Below are positions 55,986 to 64,000 of a DNA stretch of 64,000 bases, one piece after another. Source of the DNA: Tricholoma matsutake (taxonomy: Eukaryota; Basidiomycota; Agaricomycetes; Agaricales; Tricholomataceae); the NCBI GenBank assembly GCA_026075535.2, contig AP026546.1, positions 62,001-126,000 on the forward strand. The letters are read 5' to 3'. A program made the translations under genes and the position numbers. The first letter of the stretch is position 1. Each line of letters begins with the position of its first letter. The notes under the pieces are model-generated. The model saw only the letters and a program-made list of their open reading frames with translations. It did no database searches and was not told the DNA's origin.

Positions 55986-56232
55986 ACCTGATTACGTGTT
56001 CATCTCAGATCTGAATTCTCGAATTCTAGTGCTCTTATTTTTCAACCTCGGAATAGTGGCTGGGCAGGAGACTGACACTCACGACTTTCTCGGCGGAACA
56101 GGGTCCAAACGATGAAAGACATTGTTTGGGCCCAGGTAAGTTTATCATTTTGTCTTTTACATATCTAACTACCATTTTTGTTTATTTTTAGGTACTATAT
56201 TTATATTTATGACTGACTATGATGGCGCTGTC

Positions 56233-56594
56233 TACTGCCACGAGCCTTTGCTCGTGGGGTGGATAATGGAGCGACGACGAACTGGGAACGACGACGACGG
56301 GACGACAATGAACGGGGGATAAACAGGGGACAACGACGACGATGAATGACGAGTAGGGGACAATGACGACGATGAATGACGAGTAGGGGACACGACGAAT
56401 GGCGAGCAGAGGACTTCGACGATGAACGACGACAATTGGGGATGACGACGAGTATAAACGGGGACCATGAGACGGTGACAAAGCAATACCCACCCCTCCC
56501 TCGCTCGAAACGCGAGACAGAGGGGTCATTTTCTACTGATGAGTCATCCCCAGCACCGCCGTCCAGCCTCGCGAGCCACTGCTCGTGGGTGGAC
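56233..56594. repeat. GACGAC-rich tract bounded by palindromic motifs
   Basis: GACGACGA, GAATGACGAGTAGGGGACAA and related words repeat between two copies of the motif GAGC(N)5-6GCTCGTGG(G)TGGA (56239-56262 and 56571-56594). Open minus frames here are by-products of composition. Confidence 0.6.
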
Positions 56595-56843
56595 TTGTTT
56601 CCTTGTCTTTTAATTTTGTTCTTTTTTCTGTATGTATCTTAGTTAAAAATAGTTGGTATATAATTTGTAGGACTGGTCGAAACCGGTTGAGAACTGCAGA
56701 CGGACTGCTCAGAACCAGTTCTGAGTGGTTCAGTCTGCGGTTACATAGAATTTTAAATATTATAGGACCGGTTCGGTCCTCGGTTCAAGCCCACAAGGGC
56801 AAAAAACTGGGACCGGACCGGACTTTCAAGCACTAGTCATTAG

Positions 56844-56965
56844 AGGAGACCTGGGACAAGAAGCCTGCGGAAAGGGCAGCTTTCTGTGTCTGGTGGTGGG
56901 AGGACATAATCAAAAAAGAGCGCTTTAAAGGTCTGTATGTGTGGCTCCCAAGCTCTGTACTTTAC
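56844..56965 (+). pseudogene. Continuation of the Gypsy pol relic
   Basis: Immediately after the hAT element the frame reads EETWDKKPAERAAFCVWWWE and DIIKKERFKGLYVWLPSS, i.e. a pol-like coding stretch interrupted by the insertion. It ends at about 56960, where GTACTTTACACTCCC and GGACTC words start. Confidence 0.5.
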
Positions 56966-57150
56966 ACTCCCTGTCCGATTGGACTCTACTTGGACACTTG
57001 GACTCAGAGTACTGTGTGAGTACTGTCTGAGCTGTCTGAGTACTGTCTGAGTGGAGTCCATTCAGACTACACTCAAAGTGTTTCAATTATGAAATCATAC
57101 AAATTTGAAACACTGTCCAAGTGCAGTCCGAGTACTGTACTCTGCTGGAC
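56956..57150. repeat. GGACTC-rich block, left-type end
   Basis: Starts GTACTTTACACTCCCTGTCC and continues with GGACTC, GAGTACTGTCTGAG and GAGTCC words. The start is the inverse of GTGGGGGACTGTAGAGTACT at 59398-59416, so the two could be ends of one family. Confidence 0.5.
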
Positions 57151-57189
57151 TTGGTGAAATTTCGCCAAGGCCCACAAAATAATGTGTGC

Positions 57190-57270
57190 AGAGCAAGAAT
57201 TGAACCCACAACCTCCGCACTACAGGTAACATGACTGCTGAGCATGCACACTCTACCACTTGAGCCAAAT
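57190..57270 (-). repeat. tRNA-derived SINE-like unit
   Basis: The minus strand reads TTGGCTCAAGTGGTAGAGTG (A box TGGCTCAAGTGG) and, 40-50 bp further, GGTTGTGGGTTCAATTCTTG (B box GGTTCAATTC). The spacing and both pol III promoter boxes fit a tRNA head. The unit lacks the acceptor pairing needed for a real tRNA, so a SINE or tRNA pseudogene is more likely. A related unit in the other orientation is at 58715. Confidence 0.6.
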
Positions 57271-57500
57271 GGTCATTATTAATGTTGACACCTTATGTCT
57301 ATTTATTACTATTATAGTCAAACTTGGTATGTGCTTCAAATTCACTCATTTTTTTTGTTAATTCATTGAGTAAACTATTAAATTACCCCCCTCATGAGGA
57401 GGGGGCATTATAATTACTGCTGCATAAATAAATAAAATACAAAAAAAAACCCTCTGGGAGGGGGGCTGTAACTACTAATTTTAAATGTCAAACCCCTTGC
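57271..57500. other. Non-coding, AT-rich with C-/G-run palindromes
   Basis: ACCCCCCTCATGAGGAGGGGG (57387-57406) is a near-perfect palindrome, and AAAACCCTCTGGGAGGGGGG repeats the pattern at 57448-57468. Nothing else is visible. Confidence 0.4.
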
Positions 57501-58180
57501 AAACATGAGGGGTGTCTGGTCATCATTCCATGCACCCCATACCCTGCAAGCAGCTGCTCGCAGCAGTAGGGGGTGTGCTCAAGTGTGGCGTCTCTCCCTT
57601 GTCCCCACCATCCCCATTTCCTGTTGTTCACATGCACTCACACCCCATATCCACCCCATGAGCAGTCACTCACAATGGTGGTGCAGGGTGGTGGGCATCA
57701 TTGGTGTTCATTGGCATCCTCTCAGCCCCCTCTTCCCCTGTCTCCCTCCTGTGCCCAGAACACTCACATAGCACCCATTTCCACCCCATGAGAAAGTGGT
57801 CATGGCAGTGGTTGGGGGTGCTTTGTGGGGTGGGTGTTGTTGTCTCCCCTCCCCACTCTCATCATGGCTCTCTCTCCCCTCATCTTCCCTCCCCCTCATC
57901 TCTTCACCCTCACCTGTCCACCCTGCAAGCAGGTGCTCACAGTGGTGGTGTGTGGGGTATCCCCCTGTCCCCCTGTCATTCCATTGTCATCTTATTTCCC
58001 CCCCTCCTCATCTCATTTACCCCTCCTCCTCATCTTGTTCCCCCCCTCCTCTTCTTGTCCCCCTCCTCATTGTTGTCACAGTCACAGTCTCCTCCTCCTC
58101 ATCCCATTCTCATTGCCATCTTCCTGCCACTTGCACCATGTATCCACCCTGTGAGCAGTTGCTTGCAGTGGCCTGTAATT
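57501..58180. repeat. C-rich strand-asymmetric repeat punctuated by palindromic motifs
   Basis: CCCCTCC, TCATCTC and CACCC-type words dominate the plus strand. The motif GAGCAG(N)CTGCTC-like is present at 57547-57573 (GCAAGCAGCTGCTCGCAG), 57651-57680, 57918-57950 and 58144-58170, always after CCACCC. The long plus-strand ORFs here come from the absence of TA-rich stops. Confidence 0.6.
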
Positions 58181-58189
58181 TAGCCTCCT

Positions 58190-58400
58190 CCACAGATCCT
58201 AGCCAGTCCGTGTGGACTCCACATGAACTATGCATGGACTCCATGCGGAATCTGACCATGCATTCCCAAAAAGGAAGGTAGAGTGTGTTTCCACTCAGAC
58301 TTCCCAGGCAGGCCATGTGGAGTCCATGTGGAGTCTGTACAGTCTGTGCAGAGTCCATGGAGTCCACACTAGTCTGTGCAGACTTCAGGCCAAATTGAAG
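58190..58400. repeat. GGACTC-rich block and TAG trinucleotide tract
   Basis: GTGTGGACTCCACATG, GGACTCCATGCGG and GAGTCCATGTGGAGTC repeats, ending near 58390. A (GTA)n tract of seven units follows at 58409-58430. Confidence 0.6.
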
Positions 58401-58714
58401 TTACAAAGTAGTAGTAGTAGTAGTAGTATTTATAATTCACTTGTACTAACATTAAAACCAACTTTATTATACAAGTATACTACTTTGCAAGTATAATACA
58501 GTTAAACATAATAAATAAAAATCCATGTTTGCAGGGCTCAATCATATTAATTAAAATTAAAACTAATTGTCCACTCCCATGCAAAATGTGGGGGAGGGGT
58601 TATGGTGCAGTGCAGTTGTGCTGTTGGGGTATCCCTTCTCCCCTCGTCTCATCCCCTGTCCCCTCATGCACGGTTGAGTCATAAATAAACCTTATATTGA
58701 TTTCTAATAAATCT

Positions 58715-58795
58715 CCTGTGGCTCAAGTGGTTAAGCACACTTGTTTGGTTTGTCATGTGATTCCTTATGGTGAGGTCTTGAGTTCAATTCCTGCA
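58715..58795 (+). repeat. tRNA-derived SINE-like unit
   Basis: TGTGGCTCAAGTGGTTAAGC gives an A box, and GAGTTCAATTCCTGCAG, about 45 bp later, gives a B box. An A/T-rich tail (AAATTTATTTTATG) follows. It shares the TGGCTCAAGTGG head with the minus-strand unit at 57190-57270. Confidence 0.6.
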
Positions 58796-58955
58796 GTATG
58801 CAAATTTATTTTATGGGTACTTTATGAAATTAACCAAGTCCAAAGTCCTTTGAGTTCATATCTAATTGACTTATCATTTGGTTGAAATGCATTCCACTCG
58901 GACTCCAGTTGGACTCCAGTGGGGGATTGAACTCTACATGACTGAGTGTAGTTTA

Positions 58956-59315
58956 GTGTTGCCACTGGCTCAGCTGAGGATTTTCAATAATATGGCTATA
59001 GCATACCAGATAAAATTTCTAAATTCACTAGGATATTTGAGCATATGGATGGGCCCATAGGCCGAGGGGTCTTCTGCCAACATTATCTGATTGGATCCCC
59101 CATTCCTGACATATTTACTTGCTTTGATTTCAAGCAAGCCGAATTTTGTTCATTAAATAACTCAGGGACATTTGATTGATTCAACTAATGTTGGCAGACA
59201 AACCCTCGGTGTATGGGCCCATCCATGTGCTCAAATAACCTGGTGAATTTAGAAAATTTATGTGGTATACTATAGCCATTTTATTGAAAAACCTTGGCTG
59301 AGCCAGTGACAACAC
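58956..59315. mobile_element. Foldback MITE, TA target site
   Basis: 360 bp with GTGTTGCCACTGGCTCAGC at the left and GCTGAGCCAGTGACAACAC at the right, flanked by TA (58954-58955, 59316-59317). The arms pair for about 150 bp (TGGCTATAGCATACCA / TGGTATACTATAGCCA, GATGGGCCCAT on both sides). Same terminal GTGTTGCCA and TA rule as 20757-21136, but the arms are otherwise different, so it is a second family of the same superfamily. Confidence 0.85.
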
Positions 59316-59324
59316 TAGTGTAGT

Positions 59325-59417
59325 TCAATTGGACTCCACTCAGACTCCACTTGGACTCCAGTCAGTCTGGTCAGAGTCCACTAGGACAGGTGGGGGACTG
59401 TAGAGTACTGGCGACAA
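59325..59417. repeat. GGACTC-rich block with AGAGTACT end
   Basis: TTGGACTCCACTCAGACTCC, CAGAGTCCACTAGGACAGG and GTGGGGGACTGTAGAGTACT. It matches the end seen at 22607-22626 (GTGGGGGACAGTAAAGTACT) and is joined directly to Copia RT sequence at about 59420. Confidence 0.6.
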
Positions 59418-60832
59418 CCTGAAGGATGTGAAGATGGAACAGGCCAAGTATGCAGGTTGGTCAAGCCACTGTATGGTTTAAAACAGGCAGGACATGAGTG
59501 GAATAATGAACTTGGTGATAAACTCAAGGTCCATGATTACCAACACCTATTTTCTGATCCATGCAACTTATCTTCGACAGGTTGAAGGTGAACTTGGAAT
59601 TTTGATGGTCTGGGTGGACGACTCATTACTCTTTGCTTCATCTGATGAAACAATGGATCATATGAAGGATACTCTCCACTCAGAATGGGAAGTCACCAAC
59701 CTTGGAGAACCAAGCAAAATTTTTGGCATCAAAGTTATGCATTCCAATGATAGATACTATCACAATTTCTCAAGAGAAGTATATTGAGAATATTCTGCAG
59801 AAGGAAGGGATGGTCAATGCAAATCCTGTTGGTATGCCAATGGATCCACACATCAAATTTGAACCTAATCAGGATGAAAATGAACTTAATCACAGCAATT
59901 CTTTTGCTAGATTGCTGGGGAGTTTACAATTCATCACAAACTCTACTAGACCAGATATCAGCTACACAGTGAACAGACTGGCCGCCTACACCACTAACCC
60001 AGGTTTACAACACCACGGTGCTATTATAAGGGCAACCTCAGCCTCTAGCAAAGGGAAATCCAAAGTTAAAATTATAGTACAGGGATTGGAGGCACACCTA
60101 GCAAAGGGAAATCTGAAGAGAAAACTCTAAGGACCCCTTTGCCATGCCCAGTATATGTGAAAACTGCAAAAATCAAATAATAGTCTAAAAACAGCAAAGG
60201 CAGAGATAGGCAGATCAAGGCCACTGAATGACATCATACCAAGTGGTAGATGTTGGAAGGGGTGCTCCACCTCTAAATATAAAACTGACAACATGTACAG
60301 ATGTGATAGAAGGGGGGGATTAGTAATAAAATAAGGAAAAATCATAGAAAATGAAGAATTTGAGGAAATGAAGTGAGGAAAAGTATAGGATGAATGTAAA
60401 AAATAGGATAAACACATGAGGCATCCCCTAGTCCCCTTACAGCTAGCTATCAAGTGGATACTCAGGTACCTAGTGGGTACAAAAACTCTTGGGATCACTT
60501 ACAGAAAATCTCAGGATGGGACTGAAGCCAATAACCTCTTCCATGGATATGCAGATGCTGCATATGCATACACCAATGACCTCAAATCCACAACAGGTTA
60601 TGTTTTCCTAGCTGGAGGGGGAGCCATTACATGGAAATCCAAGAAACAAACCATGATTGCACTTTTCTCAACTGAAGCAGAATATGTGGCATTATCAGAA
60701 GCTGGATGCGAGGCAACATGGCTGAGAAACCTATATGGAGAACTCAGATATCCCCAAAAGGAACTGACCATGATTAAAGGTGACAATGATGGATCTGTGG
60801 TTTTGATGCATAATCCCCAATTCCATCAATGA
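59418..60832 (+). pseudogene. Ty1/Copia reverse transcriptase and RNase H, interrupted
   Basis: In order: QPEGCEDGTGQVCRLVKPLY, GLKQAGHEWNNELGDKLK, LGILMVWVDDSLLFASSDET (catalytic VDD), WEVTNLGEPSKIFGIKVM, ENILQKEGMVNANPVGMPMD, LLGSLQFITNSTRPDISYTV and NRLAAYTTNPGLQHHGAI. After an insertion (60025-60445) come KWILRYLVGTKTLGITYRKS, GYADAAYAYTNDLKSTTGYV and ITWKSKKQTMIALFSTEAEY. The frame continues, with stops, to VVDIQNCHDPEQTADVLNKALPK-like text near 60960. Several frameshifts and stops show an inactive copy. The 5' half of pol is missing, cut off by the GGACTC block. Confidence 0.85.
60025..60445. mobile_element. 421-bp insertion in the Copia RT, 5-bp duplication
   Basis: The RT frame (QHHGAI / AIKWILRY) is interrupted and GCTAT is duplicated at 60020-60024 and 60446-60450; removing the insert restores the frame. 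The ends TATAAGGGCAACC and GTCCCCTTACAGCTA are weak inverted repeats (TATAAGGG / TGTAAGGG). A TATA-like TCTAAATATAAAACTG lies at 60273. Class uncertain: solo LTR with unusual ends or a small TIR element. Confidence 0.6.
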
Positions 60833-61106
60833 TCCAAGCACATCGCTATTCACCATCACTGGGTCTGAGATCTTGTAACTGACAATGTAGTGGACATTCA
60901 AAACTGTCATGACCCTGAACAGACAGCAGACGTCTTGAACAAGGCTTTACCAAAGCCAAAGCACTTACAACATTGAGAAGAGATGGGCATTCAGTCAAAT
61001 AGGAAACCCAGTAGCTTTCCTTGTGTGTGATGGTATTTTATCCCACAGGGTTTTTCCTTGCATGAAACTTTTGATGCACCTGGTAGCAAACATTTCCCCA
61101 TCCTTG

Positions 61107-61119
61107 GTTTGAGGGGGAG
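61107..61119 (+). other. Polypurine tract of the Copia element
   Basis: GGTTTGAGGGGGAG immediately before TGTTGGGACTGG, the classic sequence preceding a Copia 3' LTR. It matches the orientation of the RT upstream. Confidence 0.7.
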
Positions 61120-61297
61120 TGTTGGGACTGGCAACCTGAGCATGGCCTGGTGATCTGATAATAGTACAGTACTATGTATGTGTTACATGAAAGTCTAAGA
61201 CTCCTACCATCATGAATCCCAATAGTAATTTAACTGGCTGCGATGTATCATTGTATGTATGTTGAAAATCTTTGGTGGTGTGAGAGTAATCTTGATA
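61120..61297 (+). mobile_element. Start of the Copia 3' LTR
   Basis: TGTTGGGACTGGCAACCTGA begins the LTR after the PPT. The right end cannot be placed because a TIR element appears to have inserted at about 61298; part of the LTR may continue after 62250. It differs from the Copia LTR at 44803. Confidence 0.6.
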
Positions 61298-62250
61298 TGG
61301 TAAGGTAGATGACTTTCATAATTGACTAACGTCATGTGGAGTTACTTCAATGTGACAACTTGATCAAATTAGGAAGTTTTTTGGCAGAGAAACAATGGAA
61401 CACCCCCCTTGAGACAGTAAAGAGGAAAGTGTAAAATGTACGACCAACATATTGTTCTTATAGTTGTGTAATATATGTGTTTCAATTTTTATGAAGATTG
61501 AGTAAAAGCTGACTGAGAAACAAGACTTGCAAACACTCACAGCTATATCTGACCACTAACTGCCATCCAATCAGATAAAAAATGCAACAAACTTATATTT
61601 GGCCATCCCATGTCATTTCGGGTTGTCACCTGTCATTCCCAGTTGTCCAAGAAACAAAACCACCATGTGAAATGGGTTCAGTGTGACATGTAAATGAGGA
61701 ATTTGCTTTGCATGTCATCAAAAGCTTAAGGTGATTTGCCCATCCTTTATTTTGAGTTCTCATACAATGGAATATTTTAACAGACCTACAGGAGGGATAA
61801 AGCAATGTTTGTTTTGTTTGCAGCAGAGCTTTTTTGGTGCTGTCACTGTCAAGTTTCTGCCTCTTGTTGGGGTGACCACCACCATTCCTGCTCAAGTTTT
61901 CTAGTATATTAATTGTAGGTATTTTTATCATGTCATTGGTGCATTGCAAATGGGTAGCAGCAATGCTTTTTGAGGCATGATGTGCTTGATGCAACTTGCA
62001 TAATTGGTTTCTCGCATTGTTTCTATTTCGGCACAAAATCATTACATTTGCTCAAAGTAAGTACAGATTCACATGTCTACAGTATTTACCAATAAGATGT
62101 TGGATGTCAATTTGCCAGTAAAAAGCTCATTATGTGCAAAATAAGCCTTTTCCTCCAAATTCTCAAAAAGTTGCCTCTTTTAGAATCTGTCACACAGACT
62201 CACACTAAGCACGTGATGTTAGTTGATTATGAAAGTCATCTACCTTAACA
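61298..62250. mobile_element. TIR element of about 950 bp with a 138-codon ORF
   Basis: TGGTAAGGTAGATGACTTTC (61298) and GAAAGTCATCTACCTTAACA (ending 62250) are inverted repeats that extend about 38 bp (ATAATTGACTAACGTCA / TGATGTTAGTTGATTAT). No clear TSD. A minus-strand ORF at 62042-61626 (ATHLQCTNDMIKIPTINILE, GGGHPNKRQKLDSDSTKKAL) is unrecognised. Could be an uncharacterised non-autonomous transposon carrying a gene fragment. Confidence 0.6.
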
Positions 62251-62489
62251 CATCATGCATGTGATCAAAATTCAAACCACACTTCAACTACGGTCCACCA
62301 TTGTTCCCTAATCCATATGGTCAGGCAGCATGATTTTAGATCATATTAAGTACTTTTTTGGTTCCTTCTTTGCATATTCTTTACTAACCAAATACAATGT
62401 TTTCTCTTCTTTCTCACCACGATGGCCTACCTGGGCCTGTCAAGCCCCCTCACCATCTAATTTTCCATGTTTGTTCCATGTTTTCTTTT
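62251..62489. other. No supported gene
   Basis: AT-rich sequence without visible structure. Confidence 0.3.
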
Positions 62490-63165
62490 GTGTAATTAAC
62501 ATATGTTTTCATTAATCTGGGGGATCCAACTGTGTTACAATGACACAACAGTGCCAAAATGACAAATCCACACCCAACGATGCCACCACCACAGCAACCC
62601 CAATTGCTGCCATGAGCCACTAGAATGGGGAGCAATGATAACATGGCAAGGGAGCGACAACAATGCCACCACACCACACCACATCCAACCAGGGACCCAA
62701 CAAGGAAGCAGATGGCAACTATGGGGACCAGGTCAAGGGAGAGGACAATGAGGGGGGGATAATGATGACAAGGATGACTAGAACAATGAAAACAAGGATG
62801 ACAGGTGAATAAATGTTTCATGTTTTTTGTCTAACTAACATATGTTTTCAGTAATCTAGGGGATCCAACCATGCTCCAATGACACGACACCACCAAAATG
62901 ACAAACCCATGCCCGATGATGCCACCACCACCACAGCAACCCCAATTGCTGCCATGGGCCACTAGAATGGGGAGCAATGATAACATGGCGAGGGCATAAC
63001 AACAACACCACCACACCACACCACACCCAACCAGGGACTTGACAAGGCAGCAGACAGCAATGACGGTCACCAGGTCGAGGGAGAGGACAATGAGGGATGA
63101 AGGGGAGACAATGACCACAGGATGACTGGAACACAAAAACAGGGATGACAGGGAGCAAACAAAAG
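62490..63165. repeat. Tandem duplication of a 339-bp unit
   Basis: Units start near TAATTAACATATGTTTTCAT (62495) and TAACTAACATATGTTTTCAG (62832); GGATCCAAC recurs at 62522 and 62861. Both contain ACCACAGCAACCCCAATTGC, GAATGGGGAGCAATGATAAC and GGGAGAGGACAATGAGGG. The plus strand is strongly A/G/C-rich with few T (GACAAGGATGAC-type words), and open minus frames result from that. Confidence 0.85.
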
Positions 63166-63780
63166 GACCCCAATGAGACAAGGACAAGGACATCAGTGAG
63201 TAGCAGCAGATGATGGCATCAGAGATGACAATGATGGGACGACCAGAATCAGGACCAGACCATGATGATGACAATGGCAAGGATCAGACAACAGGGAAGA
63301 GGACAACAATGGGGACAACAAGAACAACAACCCCGACATCAACAACGGATGGCCCAACACCCACCCCTACCGCAGTGAGCAACTGCTCGCAGGGTGGACC
63401 GGGGGTGCTATGGACAACAATGACATGGGATTTGGGGGAGAGATGTTTACTGGTGAGTGGGGAACTGCTTAGGTGGCAACAGTCATGTTGCATGCATAGG
63501 ACAACAACAATAGGGACCTGGCTCTTTGTTTTCTTCATTCTGTTTCATTAGTTTGTCATCCCCCCGCTTGCTCATAATGCGATGTGTGGCCACATTTTTT
63601 TAGTAAACATGTATTTAATTCTGCCTCCCTTGTATTTAGGCAAGTTTAATACATATTGTTTCTTTGTACATGGTGGCTCGTAGTTATCCTAAGTGAACAC
63701 GAGCCTGTTTATTGAATGAGAAAACTGTGTATGTATTGTTCTAATTAGCTTCCTGTACAACCAGCAGACCTATGGGCAAA
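63166..63780. repeat. GACAA-rich tract ending in a palindromic motif
   Basis: Continues the strand-asymmetric GACAA/CAACAA composition up to 63370, then the motif GCAGTGAGCAACTGCTCGCAGGGTGGA at 63373-63399. The rest to 63780 shows no gene. Confidence 0.5.
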
Positions 63781-63796
63781 ATTTGAACATTTTACA

Positions 63797-63945
63797 TACA
63801 AAAGCCATGGCCTGGGCCAGGCCAGGCCAAGGCCAGGCCCTGGTTGACAGCTTTGGCCTGGCCTGTGTGTTGAGAAAGCCAAAGCTGCCTCAAGCCAAGC
63901 CAAAACTGCAGCTTTCAGGCCAAGCCGGGCCAGAACAGCACTATC
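63797..63945. mobile_element. Right end of a hAT-type element with GGCC(T/A)GGCC repeats
   Basis: Dense GGCCAGGCC / GGCCTGGCC words (63806-63920) closed by AAGCCGGGCCAGAACAGCACTA, whose terminal CACTA and preceding GCTTTCAGGC match the right end of the element at 34586-35944 (GCTTTCAGGC...CAACACTA). The left end (TAGTGCTGTTCTGGCC) is not in the window, so this is a partial element or a rearranged end. Confidence 0.5.
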
Positions 63946-64000
63946 CAATACAAAGGGAAACTCATGGTCACCAATGGTTCAGATGTTAGCAAGGGATTTT

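Larger units (their letters stand above)
55204..56835. mobile_element. hAT-type element with CCGGTC/AACCGG subterminal repeats, perfect 8-bp TSD
   Basis: Termini TAGTGCTTGCAGGTCCGGTC and GGACCGGACTTTCAAGCACTA (inverted over TAGTGCTTG) are flanked by GTCATTAG at 55196-55203 and 56836-56843. CCGGTC, ACCGAACC and AACCGGTT words cluster in the outer 180 bp of both sides. No transposase is recognisable; the interior holds a hairpin MITE (55731-55985) and a GAC-rich tract, so it is non-autonomous. The TSD is exact, so the insertion is comparatively young. Confidence 0.9.

Noticed and set aside
56188..56529. Minus-strand Val/Ser/Pro ORFs of about 110 codons
   Set aside because: By-product of the GACGAC repeat inside the hAT element.
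57190..57270. Genuine tRNA gene
   Set aside because: A and B boxes are present but no acceptor stem or proper anticodon arm can be folded by eye; SINE-like is the safer call.
57501..58281. Overlapping long Pro/Ser-rich ORFs on the plus strand
   Set aside because: All frames are open because the tract is C/T-rich; no motifs and repeats dominate.
62450..63280. Minus-strand hydrophobic ORFs that look like membrane proteins
   Set aside because: They are antisense to the T-poor tandem duplication and appear twice for that reason.

Overview
This is a eukaryotic window, most likely from a basidiomycete fungus of the Agaricomycetes. Evidence for that includes 45-60 nt spliceosomal introns, a PUF-family RNA-binding gene and a basidiomycete-type bZIP gene. 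The transposon spectrum fits too: KDZ (with a CxC2 cysteine cluster), PIF/Harbinger with a Myb-like partner, CACTA/Plavaka-like, many hAT families, chromovirus and other Ty3/Gypsy, and Ty1/Copia. The genus cannot be read from the sequence. Only three stretches look like host genes: a 5' exon at the left edge (1-131, minus), an 11-exon Pumilio/PUF gene (30290-33331, plus) and a bZIP gene (42398-43547, plus). Nearly everything else is mobile DNA, mostly dead.

Layout. 1-6.9 kb: edge exon, a CACTA/Plavaka-like transposase relic split by a solo LTR that itself holds two further solo LTRs, a DUF6532-like pseudogene and a Gypsy RT scrap. 6.9-11.7 kb: a decayed plus-strand Gypsy element interrupted by another solo LTR. 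11.7-19.4 kb: a chromovirus with both LTRs, gag-PR-RT-RH-IN-chromodomain on the minus strand and an extra ORF with a cysteine cluster on the opposite strand. 19.4-25 kb: a conserved-looking two-exon ORF, a decayed hAT element with a nested foldback MITE, and two tandem arrays. 26-41.9 kb: two nearly identical 3.9 kb PIF/Harbinger elements in inverted orientation flanking the PUF gene. The right copy carries three later insertions (two hAT, one 3-bp-TSD element) whose empty sites are preserved in the left copy. 42.4-43.5 kb: bZIP gene. 44.8-52.6 kb: 5' part of a Copia element (LTR, half-tRNA-type PBS, 21-bp tandem repeat, gag), a KDZ transposase relic and two tandem arrays. 53-57 kb: a Gypsy pol relic split by a hAT element with a perfect 8-bp TSD. 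57-59.4 kb: C-rich and GGACTC-rich repeats, two tRNA-derived SINE-like units and a foldback MITE. 59.4-62.3 kb: Copia pol and 3' LTR remnants with insertions. 62.3-64 kb: a tandem duplication and the end of another hAT-type element.

The mobile elements share one decay signature: C:G to T:A changes at CpG, giving CGA to TGA stops and loss of RT catalytic Asp. The points most worth following are the inverted Harbinger pair around a host gene, the antisense cysteine-cluster ORF of the chromovirus, the private subterminal motifs of the hAT families and a dispersed GAGCAG/CTGCTC-type palindrome.
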